This document shows positions 29,907 through 39,063 of a DNA stretch of 64,000 bases, one piece after another. How positions within the stretch are numbered: the stretch's first letter is position 1; the number at the start of each line of letters is the position of its first letter. This DNA is from Acidobacteriaceae bacterium (lineage in GTDB: Bacteria > Acidobacteriota > Terriglobia > Terriglobales > Acidobacteriaceae), in NCBI GenBank assembly GCA_025462885.1, contig JAOAPN010000009.1:93263-157262 (forward strand), read 5' to 3'. The notes under the pieces are model-generated. The model worked only from the letters and a program-made list of their open reading frames with translations. It was not told the origin of the DNA and did not search any database. The translations under genes and the position numbers were made by a program.

Positions 29907-30341
29907 TTAGGCGCCGGGGCCGTGGGAGGGCTTGCCTTCTTGCACGTAGTTGCGGTTCCACTTGGGGATTTCGACGATGTAGGTGCCGGGTTTTTCGATG
30001 ACGGCCTGGCAGCCGAGGCGGGAGTTGAGCTGGATGTCGGCGGCGGTCTCCATACGGTCGAGTTCGAGGTCTTCGGGTTCGCTGAGGCCGGCTGCTCCGT
30101 CCTTGATGTGGAGGTGGCAGGTGGTGCAGGCGCAGACGCCTCCGCAGGCGTGGTCGAGGAAGATGTTGTAATTTTCGGCGACGTCGAGGAAGCTCATCGG
30201 GAGGCCGTGGCCCTCATAGGGCAGCTCATCGAAGGGGAACTCGACGGTGCGGCCCTCGGGGAGAAAGGTGACGCGGACCATGCCTTCGGCGGCTGGCTTG
30301 GTGAGGTCTACGGGCGTTTCGGTCTTTTGAGTCTCGGTCAT
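29907..30341 (-). CDS. fdx: [2Fe-2S] ferredoxin of the ISC system
   Basis: The product has 144 residues. Cluster ligands are Cys66, Cys72, Cys75 (in CGGVCACTTC) and Cys111, the adrenodoxin-type arrangement of ISC ferredoxins. Fdx passes electrons to cluster assembly on IscU. It has an N-terminal extension of about 20 residues and a C-terminal tail beyond the usual 110 residues. It follows hscA on the same strand by about 136 bases, the normal order. Confidence 0.94.
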   Translation of the reverse strand: MTETQKTETPVDLTKPAAEGMVRVTFLPEGRTVEFPFDELPYEGHGLPMSFLDVAENYNIFLDHACGGVCACTTCHLHIKDGAAGLSEPEDLELDRMETAADIQLNSRLGCQAVIEKPGTYIVEIPKWNRNYVQEGKPSHGPGA

Positions 30342-30477
30342 AGGGTCTGGTTCGATTTTATCTGGTTATGGGGATCGCGGGGCTTGTTCCGTTTGAGCTC
30401 GGAGGGGACGAGGCAGCAACGTCGCCTCAGGATGACAATTTCATGTGGAACAGCTTGGCTGTAAGAGCTTGCTTGCG

Positions 30478-32490
30478 CTACCCCTTCGATTCCGTTCCTG
30501 CGGGCAGGGCTTCGGGCTTGGCTTCTGTGGGCCCGCCGGAGTCGATGTCGGCTTTGGCGAAGGGGTGGGGGGCGGTGGGGCCTTGACCGAGGTCTTCGCC
30601 GGCGGACTGCATGGTCTTGCCCTGCAGGGCTCCGGAGACGGCGGTGTCCATCATGAGTTCGGCGAAACGGCGGGTGGCCTTGTCGAGACGGTCGATGCCC
30701 TGGCGGATGATGCGGTAGTCGCCGCCCTGGACGGAGGCCTTGAGTTCGGTGACGCAGGCTGCGATCTTTTCGATCTCGTCGGAGGAGAGCTGCTGCCATG
30801 CGGGGGTGGTCTTGCCTTTTTCTACGGCGGTGAGGATGGTGTGGGCCTCGTTCTTCGCTTCGATGACCTGGCGCTGTTCGATGTCCTCTTCGGCGTTATC
30901 GAAGGAGGCGAGGATCATGGTTTCGACCTGCTCATCGGTGAGGCCGTAGGTGGGTTTCACTTCGACCTCGGCCTGCTGGCCGCTGCGCTGCTCGCGGGCG
31001 GAGACGTGGAGGATGCCGTTGGCGTCGATGAGGAACTTGACCTCGATGCGCGGCAGCCCCGCCATCATGGGCGGAATGCCCTTGAGATCGAAGCGGGCGA
31101 GGGACCTGCAGTCCTTGGCGAGTTCGCGTTCGCCCTGGACGACGTGGATGGCTACGTTGGTCTGTCCGTCGACGCCGGTGGTGAAGTGCTCGGTGGCGCT
31201 GGCGGGGATGGTGGAGTTGCGCTGGATGATCTTGGCGACGACTCCGCCGAGAGCCTCGATGCCCAGGGAGAGGGGTGTGACGTCGAGAAGGAGGAGGTCG
31301 TCGAGCGCGGCGCTGGAGGTGCCGGAGAGGATCTGGGCCTGGACGGCGGCGCCGAGGGCTACGACTTCGTCGGGGTTGAGTTCGGTGTGGGGTTTCTTGC
31401 CGCGTGCGGAGAGCTGGAAGACCTCGTCGACCAGCGTGCGAACGGCGGGGATGCGGGTGGACCCGCCGACGAGGACGACCTCGTCGATCTGGGAGGGGTC
31501 GAGGTTCGCGTCCTTGAGGGCCTGGCGGCAGGGCGCGGCGGTGCGGGCGATGACGGGAGCGGCGATCTGCTCCAAATGTGTGCGGGTGATGTCGCGAAGG
31601 TACATCTTTCCATCCGGAAGCCTCACATTCAAGGTGGCGGCTTCGAGGGTGGAGAGGCGGATCTTGGCTTCGATGACGGCTTTGCGGAGGGCCTGGATGG
31701 TCTCGGCGCTGGCGCGGGCGGTGGCAGCGGTGTCGGCACCGAGGTCGCCGGCGATGTCGTCGAGGGCGATGGCGATGAGGACGTTGTCGATATCGTCGCC
31801 GCCGAGGTGGGTGTCGCCGCCGGTGGAGATGACTTCGAAGATGCCTTCGTGGAGCTTGAGGATGGAGATGTCGAAGGTGCCGCCGCCGAAGTCGTAGACG
31901 GCAATGAGTCCGTCTTTCTGCTTGTCGAGGCCGTAAGCGAGGGCAGCGGCGGTGGGCTCGTTGACGAGGCGCAGGACTTCGAGGCCGGCGATTCTTCCGG
32001 CGTCCTTGGTGGCTTGGCGCTGGGCGTCGTTGAAGTAGGCGGGGACGGTGATGACTGCCTTACTGACGGGAGCGCCGAAGAAGCGCTCGGCGTTCTTCTT
32101 GAGCTGCTGGAGGATATAGGCGGAGATCTCCGGCGGGGTAAGGAGGAGGCCGCCGACGTTGAGCTTGAGGACCTGGCCGGGCTCAAGGCCGGGCGCGAGC
32201 TTGAAGGGAAAGAGCTTGAGCTCTTCCTGAACGTCGGTGATATCGCGTCCCATCAGGCGTTTAGCGGAATACACGGCGTTCGCGGAGTCGGAGAGGAGGG
32301 TGGTTCGGGCGGCGTTGCCGACGGAGAAGCCGGCGTTTACACCTTCACCGTCCTGGTTGAAGGCTACGACGGAGGGGACGAGGCGTTCGCCGTCCTCGCC
32401 GGGGATGACGACGGGGGTGTCGCCTTCCATGTATGCGACGAGGGAGTTGGTGGTGCCGAGGTCGATGCCTACTACGCGCTCTTCTGCCAT
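30478..32490 (-). CDS. hscA: Hsp70-type chaperone HscA
   Basis: The product has 670 residues. HscA is a specialised Hsp70 that, with HscB, drives cluster release from IscU. The ATPase domain begins [20 protein letters not shown], with [13 protein letters not shown] and [14 protein letters not shown] further on. The substrate-binding domain contains [21 protein letters not shown] sequence. The C-terminal lid is followed by an extra low-complexity tail (about 635-670). It sits between hscB and fdx in the minus-strand ISC series. A very long antisense frame over this gene is a codon-bias artefact. Confidence 0.93.
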   Translation of the reverse strand: MAEERVVGIDLGTTNSLVAYMEGDTPVVIPGEDGERLVPSVVAFNQDGEGVNAGFSVGNAARTTLLSDSANAVYSAKRLMGRDITDVQEELKLFPFKLAPGLEPGQVLKLNVGGLLLTPPEISAYILQQLKKNAERFFGAPVSKAVITVPAYFNDAQRQATKDAGRIAGLEVLRLVNEPTAAALAYGLDKQKDGLIAVYDFGGGTFDISILKLHEGIFEVISTGGDTHLGGDDIDNVLIAIALDDIAGDLGADTAATARASAETIQALRKAVIEAKIRLSTLEAATLNVRLPDGKMYLRDITRTHLEQIAAPVIARTAAPCRQALKDANLDPSQIDEVVLVGGSTRIPAVRTLVDEVFQLSARGKKPHTELNPDEVVALGAAVQAQILSGTSSAALDDLLLLDVTPLSLGIEALGGVVAKIIQRNSTIPASATEHFTTGVDGQTNVAIHVVQGERELAKDCRSLARFDLKGIPPMMAGLPRIEVKFLIDANGILHVSAREQRSGQQAEVEVKPTYGLTDEQVETMILASFDNAEEDIEQRQVIEAKNEAHTILTAVEKGKTTPAWQQLSSDEIEKIAACVTELKASVQGGDYRIIRQGIDRLDKATRRFAELMMDTAVSGALQGKTMQSAGEDLGQGPTAPHPFAKADIDSGGPTEAKPEALPAGTESKG

Positions 32491-32694
32491 TCGCTTTGGA
32501 TTTCCTTAGTGGGCGCTGCGTTGAGTGGTGTCGGACGCGGCTGCCAGTGTCTCTTCTATTGTCCTACATGCGTAGGCTTCCCTATTTAGATGCGGGCGGG
32601 CGGGGAAGGAATTATCGGGAGTTTGGCTGACATTTGGTGCGGGGAGCGCGATACTGTTGCGGGCTATAACGTTTCGGACCAAGGAGGGTTTGCC

Positions 32695-33129
32695 ATGGGA
32701 TATGCGAAAGAGTGCCGCTCAACCGTAATTCCTGCAATGCGGTATCAGAATGCGCTGGTAGCGATCGAATGGCTCTGCCGGGCGTTCGGGTTTGAGAAGC
32801 AGGCGGTGTATATGGGCGAGGGGGAGGTGGTGATGCATGCTCAACTTACGTTTGGGAATGGCATGGTGATGCTGGGGTCGGTGCAGAACGGCACGGCGTA
32901 CAGCAAGTTGATGGCGCAGCCGGACGAGATCGGGATGCGGGAGACGCAGTCGGCCTGCCTGATCGTGAGCGATGCGGATGCGGTGTACGCAACGGCGAAG
33001 GCCGCCAGGGCCGAGATCGTGATGGATATTGCCGACGCAGGTTACGGTGGACGTGGATTTACATGCCGCGATCTGGAAGGGCATCTCTGGTCGGTGGGGA
33101 CGTACGATCCGTGGGAGGCCCACGTTTAG
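32695..33129 (+). CDS. VOC/glyoxalase-superfamily protein
   Basis: The product has 144 residues. ATG 32695 has AAGGAGG seven bases upstream, which decides the start. The pattern is of PhnB-like VOC proteins: TVIPAMRYQNALVAIEWLCRAFGFEK, MVMLGS, CLIVSDADAVYATAKAA and a final FTCRDLEGHLWSVGTYDPW. Such proteins often bind metals or small ligands, but this subgroup has no fixed substrate. It is on the opposite strand to its ISC neighbours. Confidence 0.85.
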   Translation: MGYAKECRSTVIPAMRYQNALVAIEWLCRAFGFEKQAVYMGEGEVVMHAQLTFGNGMVMLGSVQNGTAYSKLMAQPDEIGMRETQSACLIVSDADAVYATAKAARAEIVMDIADAGYGGRGFTCRDLEGHLWSVGTYDPWEAHV

Positions 33130-33270
33130 AGCGGTTTTCCTATTGTTACTGCGGAGCGGAAGATCTCAAGGTGCGCCGTTTTTATTGGAGAAAACGGATA
33201 TACCGTCAGACAGCCACAGAAAAACTGCTCCAGCGTTCTACGGGTTGATTGTGTGTGATACCGTCTCGGG

Positions 33271-33744
33271 ATGGAACTGAACCCTTACGAGAAATTCCTT
33301 GGCGACGAGGATCCTGTCGCGGTGCTGTTCGCTACTCCCAACCGTTTGGAGAAGCTGGTGGCAGAGCTTTCGGATGCGCGCATTGAAGCGGCTCCGGCTC
33401 CGGGCAAGTGGAGCATCCGGGAGATCGTGGCGCACCTGGCGGACTGCGAGCTGGTATTCGCGTTTCGACTGCGTCAGACCCTGGCGCTAGAGCATGCGGT
33501 GATCCAACCGTTCGACCAGGGGGTGTGGGGGGAACGGTATGCGGCCTATGATTTCGCTACCGCGTTGGAGATGTTTCTGGCGTCGCGGGAGTGGAACCTG
33601 AAGCTGCTGGCGACGGTGAGCCCAGCGGATCGGCGCAAGCCTACAACCCATCCAGAGCGGGGGACGATGACCTTCTGGACGATCGTCGAGACCATGGCGG
33701 GGCACGATGTGAACCACCTGGAGCAGATTGAGAGACAGACTTGA
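33271..33744 (+). CDS. DinB family protein
   Basis: The product has 157 residues forming a four-helix DinB/YfiT-like fold. Possible metal ligands are the His in KWSIREIVAHLADCE and the pair in AGHDVNHLEQI near the C-terminus. Members include thiol-dependent transferases and stress proteins; the role here is unknown. It is downstream of the VOC gene on the same strand with a gap of about 140 bases. Confidence 0.85.
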   Translation: MELNPYEKFLGDEDPVAVLFATPNRLEKLVAELSDARIEAAPAPGKWSIREIVAHLADCELVFAFRLRQTLALEHAVIQPFDQGVWGERYAAYDFATALEMFLASREWNLKLLATVSPADRRKPTTHPERGTMTFWTIVETMAGHDVNHLEQIERQT

Positions 33745-33768
33745 GTTTTGGGTGAGTACTTAAGTGCT

Positions 33769-33824
33769 AAGTGCGCCCTGACGCCGGGCGGGCGCCACTT
33801 CGTGGGGTGTTGGACGCTTCGCGT
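33769..33824 (+). repeat. Dispersed intergenic repeat, copy 2
   Basis: AAGTGCGCCCTGACGCCGGG, then CGGGCGCCACTTCGTGGGG, then TTGGACGCTTCGCGT. It matches the minus strand of 8271-8344 but lacks the extra internal hairpin of that copy. It lies in the gap between the convergent DinB and hscB genes. Confidence 0.7.
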
Positions 33825-33840
33825 GTTAAGCCACATCCGC

Positions 33841-34467
33841 TTATTCTAGGGCTTCGTTTACGTCGCGGACCAGGTTGCGCAGGTAGCTGCGTTTGTTGAG
33901 CAGGGTGACCATCGCGTCGCGGGCTTTGGTTTGGGCGTCGCGGTCGCCGGCTTCGAGGGCTGCGTCCCATTGGGTCCAGAGGGTTTCGAGCTCGGCCTGG
34001 GTCTCGACCATGCGGGCGTCGAAGGCGTCCTTGGCGGCGAGGAGATCGCGGCGAAGTTCGGGCTCTTCTTCACCCATCTTTTTTGCAGCGCGCATCTCCT
34101 GGAGCTGCATGTTGAGTTCGAAGACCTCTTCGAGGAGCTCAGGTGGGACGATCTGCTTCTTTTCGATGCCGGAGGTGCGGGCAGCTTCGGTGGCGGTTTT
34201 GGACTGCTCTTCGAGCTCCACCCCTTCCAGGGTGAGGAGGTACTGGGTGCGAAGGATGGGGTCTTTCAGGGTGCGGTAGGCGTCGTTGAGGAGGGAGGAC
34301 TGGGCGAGGGCGGCCTCCTGCTCGGCGAGAGGCTTCGCTGCAAAGCGGTCGGGGTGCAGCTTGCGGGAGAGGGTGTAAAAGGCCTTCTCGAGTGCGGAGG
34401 TGTCGAGATGGAGCTTGCGGGGAAGGGTGAAGAAGGTAAAGAAGTCGGTTTCGGGATTCTGGCTCAT
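33841..34467 (-). CDS. hscB: J-domain co-chaperone HscB
   Basis: The product has 208 residues. The N-terminal J domain has the HPD motif (LSRKLHPDRFA) that stimulates HscA. The C-terminal three-helix domain (about 95-205, rich in Glu/Ala/Leu: VFELNMQLQEMRAAK) binds IscU. ATG 34467 is used. It is in the same direction as hscA, but two plus-strand genes lie between them, which is unusual for an ISC operon. Confidence 0.93.
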   Translation of the reverse strand: MSQNPETDFFTFFTLPRKLHLDTSALEKAFYTLSRKLHPDRFAAKPLAEQEAALAQSSLLNDAYRTLKDPILRTQYLLTLEGVELEEQSKTATEAARTSGIEKKQIVPPELLEEVFELNMQLQEMRAAKKMGEEEPELRRDLLAAKDAFDARMVETQAELETLWTQWDAALEAGDRDAQTKARDAMVTLLNKRSYLRNLVRDVNEALE

Positions 34468-34505
34468 CAACTCTGAGGTTAGACGATTTCAGGCTCTCAG
34501 GTCAG

Positions 34506-35267
34506 ATGATTTCATGCCGATTGATGCATCTCATCTTTATGTTGTTTATGAGACGTCTATCGGGTCTGTTCTTATGTGTGGTGTTGATGGGTGGGGCGAT
34601 CGCTGCGGCGGCTGTGCAGTCGGGGACGAATGCCGAGGCGTGGCAGGTGGAGATGCAGCGCAAGCACGATGCTTTGATCGCCACGAATGGGCCGGGTACG
34701 GATGAGATGCTGCGAACGCAGTTGCTGGCGATGACGGCGAGGGACCAGGAGGCGCGGGGGATGCAGGGTGGCGTGCCCAAGGACAAGGCGAAGCTGGTGA
34801 TGGCTTCGAACCTGGGGGAGATCGACGCGGCGTTGACGACGGAGCTGAAGGCCGTCGTGGGGGCGCACGGATGGCCGACCATTGCGCTGGTGGGGATCGA
34901 GGCTTCGAATGGAGCGATGCTGATTCTGACGCATACGCGGGACCATGCGTGGCAGTTGTCGCTGCTGCCGCAGTTGGTGGGGCTTGCAGATGACGGCAAG
35001 ATCGATGGGTTAAGCCTGGCGCTGGTGGTGGATAAGGAGCTGGTGTCGGAGGGGAAGCCGCAGCGTTATGGGACGCAGTTCAAGCTGGTGGACGGCGGAA
35101 TGGCTATGTATGCGGTGGAGGATCCGGGTGGGCTGGATGGGATTCGAGCGCGGGTGTTTCTGCCTCCGATGGAGACCTACAAGAAGATGCTGTCAGAGAT
35201 GTATCACTTGAAGGCGACAAACAAGATCGTCCAGCCTGTGGCGCCTAAGGCTGCGGAAACGCCATAG
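34506..35267 (+). CDS. Secreted DUF6624-like protein
   Basis: The product has 253 residues if ATG 34506 is used. ATG 34548 gives a tighter signal peptide (MRRLSGLFLCVVLMGGAIAAAA). The mature part resembles DUF6624 proteins: LLAMTARDQEAR near the start, HGWPTIALVGIEASNGAMLILTH in the middle with its conserved Trp and His, and KPQRYGTQFKL near the end. The family has no known activity. It lies divergently next to hscB and interrupts the ISC series. Confidence 0.8.
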   Translation: MISCRLMHLIFMLFMRRLSGLFLCVVLMGGAIAAAAVQSGTNAEAWQVEMQRKHDALIATNGPGTDEMLRTQLLAMTARDQEARGMQGGVPKDKAKLVMASNLGEIDAALTTELKAVVGAHGWPTIALVGIEASNGAMLILTHTRDHAWQLSLLPQLVGLADDGKIDGLSLALVVDKELVSEGKPQRYGTQFKLVDGGMAMYAVEDPGGLDGIRARVFLPPMETYKKMLSEMYHLKATNKIVQPVAPKAAETP

Positions 35268-35328
35268 AGCATTTGTATTGAGGGAAGTTGTAACTGGGAC
35301 GAGAGCAAAGACGAAATACAGAGGTCTT

Positions 35329-35407
35329 GACGGATACCGCGCTATGAGCTGGTCCGCTTTCCGGAGAGAAATGCGGGGGTCCTTCACTTCGTTCAGGATG
35401 ACGAGCG
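35329..35407 (+). repeat. Dispersed intergenic repeat family 2, copy 2
   Basis: GACGGATACCGCGCTATG, then TGGTCCGC, then GGGGTCCTTCACTTCGTTCA and GGATGACGAGCG. It is collinear with 29800-29878. It lies between the DUF6624 gene and iscA. Confidence 0.7.
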
Positions 35408-35472
35408 TTGTTACGCTCCGCACCTATGCAAAAAGCTTACGAGCGTCAGTCGTTATGGAGCAGCGGAAACTC

Positions 35473-35937
35473 CTACGAGGAGAAGCTGGACCCGCAGCCG
35501 CAGCTTTTGGTGGAGTTGGGGTTGATGAAGTTGAAGCCCTGACGCATGAGGGTCTCTTCGAAGTCGAGGACCATGCCGGTCAGGTAAATGAAGCTCTTGG
35601 GATCCACGAAGATGCGGATGGGGGCCTGGGCTGCGTCGTCGAAGATAAAGGTGCGGTCGCGCTCGCGGGGCTGGGTGTCGAAGCGGATGTTGTAGCTGAG
35701 GCCGGAGCAGCCTCCGCCCTGGATGCCGAGGCGCAGTCCGCCTTGTTCCGGGGAGACGTTCTCCTTGGCCATAGCGGTGCGTATGCGCTTAATCGCCTTG
35801 GGGGTGAGACGGATGCCCTTCGCGGCGGCTTCCTGGGAGAGGCCGTTGGGGATCAGGAGGGTGACTCCGGCAAGGGGATCTTTCTCCTGATGAACAGGAG
35901 GAGGAGTGGAACCGGTTTGTAGAGTGACCATAGACAT
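35473..35937 (-). CDS. iscA: A-type Fe-S carrier IscA
   Basis: The product has 154 residues from ATG 35937. The three cluster-binding cysteines are Cys77 (GGGCSGLSY), Cys146 and Cys148 (SCGCGSSF). IscA carries iron or [4Fe-4S] clusters to targets. Homology begins near residue 40 (KGIRLTPKAIKRI), so there is an N-terminal extension of about 38 residues. ATG 35931 is an alternative start. It follows iscU with an 18-bp hairpin between. Confidence 0.93.
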   Translation of the reverse strand: MSMVTLQTGSTPPPVHQEKDPLAGVTLLIPNGLSQEAAAKGIRLTPKAIKRIRTAMAKENVSPEQGGLRLGIQGGGCSGLSYNIRFDTQPRERDRTFIFDDAAQAPIRIFVDPKSFIYLTGMVLDFEETLMRQGFNFINPNSTKSCGCGSSFSS

Positions 35938-35969
35938 AGGTATTCGGACGATTCTAAGCGACTGACATA

Positions 35970-36012
35970 TATGCCCATCCTTTTGCAATCGAGCTGCAAG
36001 AGGATGGGCATA
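35970..36012. terminator. 18-bp hairpin between iscU and iscA
   Basis: TATGCCCATCCTTTTGCA (35970-35987) pairs with TGCAAGAGGATGGGCATA (35995-36012) apart from one G-T pair, with a 7-base loop. No T-run follows on the minus strand, so it may stabilise or process the isc transcript rather than end it. Confidence 0.6.
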
Positions 36013-36057
36013 CGAGCACGGTGGCGGCGACCGACACGATTCGCCGTCCGCGCAGGA

Positions 36058-36480
36058 CTAGTGAGCGGCGGCTACGGCTACGCCGGCGGTCTCGGTTACG
36101 TTGTTCTTCTTCTTCCAGTCGCCGATGGCGGCGCGGATCGCATCTTCTGCGAGGACCGAGCAGTGAATCTTGACCGGGGGAAGAGCGAGTTCCTTGACGA
36201 TGTCGGTGTTGGTGATCGTCAGGGCTTCGTCGATGGTCTTGCCCTTGACCCACTCGGTGGCGAGGGAGCTGGAGGCGATTGCGGAACCGCAGCCGAAGGT
36301 CTTGAACTTGGCGTCTTCGATGACGTTGGTCTCGGGGTTGACGCGGATCTGGAGGCGCATGACGTCGCCGCACTCCGGGGCGCCGACGAGGCCGGTGCCG
36401 ACTTCGCTGGAGGACTTGTCGAGGGTTCCGACGTTGCGGGGATTTTCGTAGTGGTCTACTACCTTATCGCTGTATGCCAT
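36058..36480 (-). CDS. iscU: Fe-S cluster scaffold IscU
   Basis: The product has 140 residues. Conserved ligands are Cys37 and Asp39 (GAPECGDVM), Cys64 (FGCGSAIASSS) and Cys107 in LPPVKIHCSVLAEDA. The LPPVK piece is the HscA recognition site. New clusters are built here from IscS sulfur. The C-terminus has a short Ala/Val-rich tail. It follows iscS in the same direction with a 265-base gap that contains hairpins. Confidence 0.97.
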   Translation of the reverse strand: MAYSDKVVDHYENPRNVGTLDKSSSEVGTGLVGAPECGDVMRLQIRVNPETNVIEDAKFKTFGCGSAIASSSLATEWVKGKTIDEALTITNTDIVKELALPPVKIHCSVLAEDAIRAAIGDWKKKNNVTETAGVAVAAAH

Positions 36481-36546
36481 GGTGTGATTCTCCTGACTCT
36501 CTTTAGATGATACTTCCGGCGATTCGGTGCCGGATTGAAATTTTGG

Positions 36547-36586
36547 GGTTCTGGTTTGCGACGCTTGCGCGTCGCAAACCAGAACC
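36547..36586. repeat. Perfect 18-bp palindrome between iscS and iscU
   Basis: GGTTCTGGTTTGCGACGC (36547-36564) and its exact complement (36569-36586) flank a TTGC loop. A smaller hairpin (GGCACGGCTGAAGCCGTGCC) follows near 36608. The structure is strong enough to mark a processing or partial termination point within the isc transcript. Confidence 0.65.
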
Positions 36587-36630
36587 GGGAGGGGAAGGTC
36601 GCTTTTGGCACGGCTGAAGCCGTGCCCTTC

Positions 36631-36725
36631 CGACTCCGGATAAATAAATCCAACGTTGTGGACGGCTAAATCCTGCCTTTCGGCCCCGGGTAAATAATCC
36701 AGCGTTGTGCGCGGCTAGAATTTTG
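36631..36725. repeat. Imperfect tandem duplication of about 47 bp
   Basis: Two successive units share a framework of a CCGG-containing start, GTAAATA or GATAAATAAATCC, then CAACGTTGTG or CAGCGTTGTG, then CGGCTA. The first unit runs from about 36631 to 36677 and the second from about 36679 to 36725. It ends about 20 bases before the iscS stop. The function is unknown. Confidence 0.5.
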
Positions 36726-36745
36726 CCTTGCGACGACGGTGAAAC

Positions 36746-38038
36746 TTAATGAGCAGCCCACTCGATCTTGGTGAGGTCGATGCCTTCCTTGACCATTTCG
36801 TAGAGGGGGCTGAGTTCGCGCAGCTTGAGGACTACGTCGATCAGCTTGTCGGAGACGTAGTCGACTTCAGCCCTGGTGTTGAAGCGGCCCAGACCGAAGC
36901 GGATCGAGCTATGGGCAACCTCGTCGCCGAGGCCGAGAGCCTTGAGGACGTAGCTGGGTTCCAGGGTGGCCGAGGTGCAAGCCGAACCAGAAGAAACCGC
37001 TATGTCGTTGATTCCCATGAGAAGCGATTCGCCTTCGACGTAGACGAAGCTCATATTGAGGTTGCCGGGGAGATGGTGCTCCATGTTGCCGTTGACCTGG
37101 GTGTAGTCGAGGGCGGCTTCGAGCTTGTTCTTGAGGTAGTCGCGGAGTTCGATCTCGCGGGCGGCCTCGGCTTCCATCTCGTTCATGGCAATCTCGCAGG
37201 CTGCGCCGAGTCCGACGATGCCGGGGACGTTGAGCGTGCCGGAACGCATGCCGCGCTCGTGGCCTCCGCCGTTGATCTGCTCGGAAAGCTGAACGCGGGG
37301 GTTGCGGCGGCGCACATAGAGGGCACCGACACCCTTGGGGCCGTAGAGCTTGTGGGCGGAGAGCGAAAGGACGTCGATGTTGTCCTTCTGGACGTCGACC
37401 GGGATCTTGCCGACAGCCTGGACGGCATCGGTGTGGAAGAGGATGCCCTTCGCATGGCAAAGCTTGCCAATTTCGGCGATCGGCTGGATGACGCCAATCT
37501 CGTTGTTGGCGTACATGATGGTCACGAGGATGGTCTTGCCGGGGCCTTCGGTGACGATGGCCTCTTCAAGCTCCTTGAGGGAGATCAGGCCGTCGGCCTG
37601 GGGCGGAAGATACGTGACGCGGAAGCCCTGCTTTTCCAGCTTCTTGCAGGTGTCGAGGACTGCCTTGTGCTCGGTGGCCTGGGTGATGATGTGGTTCCCG
37701 CGCTCGCGGTGCATCTCGGCGATGCCCTTGATGGCGAGGTTATTGGACTCGGTGGCTCCGGAGGTGAAGATGATCTCCTTGGCGGTGGCTCCGATGAGCT
37801 TGGCGATCTGCTCGCGGGCCTTCTCGACGCCCTGCTCGGCGTCCCAGCCGAAGGAGTGGTTGCGGCTGGCGGCATTGCCGAACTTGGTGTTGAAGTAAGG
37901 CAGCATGGCCTCGAGGACGCGCGGGTCCAGGGGGGTGGTGGCGTGGTTGTCCATGTAGATGGGGAGGTGGACGCCTGCCGGCAGGGGGGTAGAAGACTCG
38001 GTGACGACTACTCCGGTGTTGCTCATATCGTTGCTCAT
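36746..38038 (-). CDS. iscS: Cysteine desulfurase IscS
   Basis: The product has 430 residues. This PLP enzyme takes sulfur from cysteine for clusters and tRNA thiolation. [18 protein letters not shown] begins the fold, [18 protein letters not shown] carries the PLP lysine, and [17 protein letters not shown] holds the catalytic Cys on its mobile loop. An extra N-terminal stretch of about 27 residues precedes the family start. It lies 86 bases after iscR. Confidence 0.97.
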   Translation of the reverse strand: MSNDMSNTGVVVTESSTPLPAGVHLPIYMDNHATTPLDPRVLEAMLPYFNTKFGNAASRNHSFGWDAEQGVEKAREQIAKLIGATAKEIIFTSGATESNNLAIKGIAEMHRERGNHIITQATEHKAVLDTCKKLEKQGFRVTYLPPQADGLISLKELEEAIVTEGPGKTILVTIMYANNEIGVIQPIAEIGKLCHAKGILFHTDAVQAVGKIPVDVQKDNIDVLSLSAHKLYGPKGVGALYVRRRNPRVQLSEQINGGGHERGMRSGTLNVPGIVGLGAACEIAMNEMEAEAAREIELRDYLKNKLEAALDYTQVNGNMEHHLPGNLNMSFVYVEGESLLMGINDIAVSSGSACTSATLEPSYVLKALGLGDEVAHSSIRFGLGRFNTRAEVDYVSDKLIDVVLKLRELSPLYEMVKEGIDLTKIEWAAH

Positions 38039-38124
38039 TGTTGCTCCTAATCTCGGGTACAGATAAATTCGGGTGCAGAGTGCGGTAGTGAATCTAAAGT
38101 CGTGTCGGCCGGTTTTCGATCCGG

Positions 38125-38616
38125 CTACAGGGCGATGCTGACCAGTCCGCCGCCGAGCGAATGCTCGTGTTCATGGTCGGGTGCTTCGATGAGATCGGCG
38201 ATCTTGATTCCGTTCAACAGGTCTTTGATGCTGTCGTTGACCTTGCGTAGTGGTTCTTTGATGGTGCAATGGCCCGCAAGGTCGCAGGCTCCGTGAATCG
38301 TAATGCAACTTGTAATGAAAAGCGGGCCGTCGATTGCGCGTATGACTTCAAATGCGGTGATTTCTTCGGCGGGACGGGCGAGAGCGTATCCGCCGTTGGT
38401 GCCGGCGTGGGAGACCAGAAGCCCGGCTTTGGCCAGGGTCTGGAGAATCTTGGCAAGCAATTGCGGAGGGATGTGGTAAGCCTCGGCTACGTCCTTGGCG
38501 CTGAAGGCGAGCGCTGTCGGGTGGCTGCCGGCATCCGGAGCATGGAGGATTGTCTGCTCGGCCAAGTATTTAAGGGCCATCAGACCGTAATCGGCTTTTT
38601 TGGTCAGACGAAGCAT
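38125..38616 (-). CDS. iscR: Rrf2 family Fe-S regulator IscR
   Basis: The product has 163 residues. An N-terminal winged helix ([49 protein letters not shown]) is followed by Cys104, Cys111 and Cys117, the ligands for a [2Fe-2S] cluster. IscR typically represses the isc genes when it carries a cluster. The C-terminus ends in a His/Glu-rich segment. It is first in the minus-strand ISC series, and GAGGGG lies about ten bases before the ATG. Confidence 0.94.
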   Translation of the reverse strand: MLRLTKKADYGLMALKYLAEQTILHAPDAGSHPTALAFSAKDVAEAYHIPPQLLAKILQTLAKAGLLVSHAGTNGGYALARPAEEITAFEVIRAIDGPLFITSCITIHGACDLAGHCTIKEPLRKVNDSIKDLLNGIKIADLIEAPDHEHEHSLGGGLVSIAL

Positions 38617-38871
38617 GTCGTTGGGACCCCTCGGGTCGGTACATCAGGGCTGAATTCAAGCGAGTCTGGGAATGAAGGCAGACTCTTCCAGTCCTACTTA
38701 GTGTACGACCATCGCGGAGGGGGTGCAACCGGATTTGGGGATTGCGTGGAAGCGGGTTCGAGGTTCTGACCGGGAAAGCGACTTAAAAGGTCGAAAACGG
38801 ATTGACAAGCCGGACGCGGTTGGGGAGAATCCTTGCAATTGCTCTCCTCAGGAGGGCAAAGACCCCCATCC

Positions 38872-39030
38872 ATGACTCCCCAGTGCAAACATCCCATTGT
38901 CAAAGTTGTCGCCCGCGAGGACGATGCCGAATTTGTTGAATGCCAAGCCTGTGGAGAGGTGTTCGACTCCGCAGAGTACAGCGATATGGCGATCGAGGAA
39001 GAGACTGCCGCGGAGTCCACCGAAGACTAG
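38872..39030 (+). CDS. Small zinc-ribbon-like protein (52 residues)
   Basis: ATG 38872 starts a 52-residue acidic protein with QCKHPIVKVV and a second Cys pair (ECQACGEVF). It probably binds one zinc. GGAGG lies rather far upstream (about 16 bases). A TTG start at 38833 with GGGGAG five bases before it would add 13 residues. The function is unknown. It is convergent with the phosphatidyltransferase gene. Confidence 0.7.
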   Translation: MTPQCKHPIVKVVAREDDAEFVECQACGEVFDSAEYSDMAIEEETAAESTED

Positions 39031-39063
39031 GGCGCGAAGGTAACGCCGCGGGCCGCGTGCGAT

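Noticed and set aside
30445..32589. Open frame of 714 codons on the plus strand across hscA
   Set aside because: It is exactly antisense to hscA, is made of Gly/Asp/Val/Glu-rich low-complexity sequence and has no RBS or known motif. It results from strong third-position bias.
36749..38050. Open frame of 433 codons on the plus strand across iscS
   Set aside because: It is antisense to iscS; no motif, no RBS.
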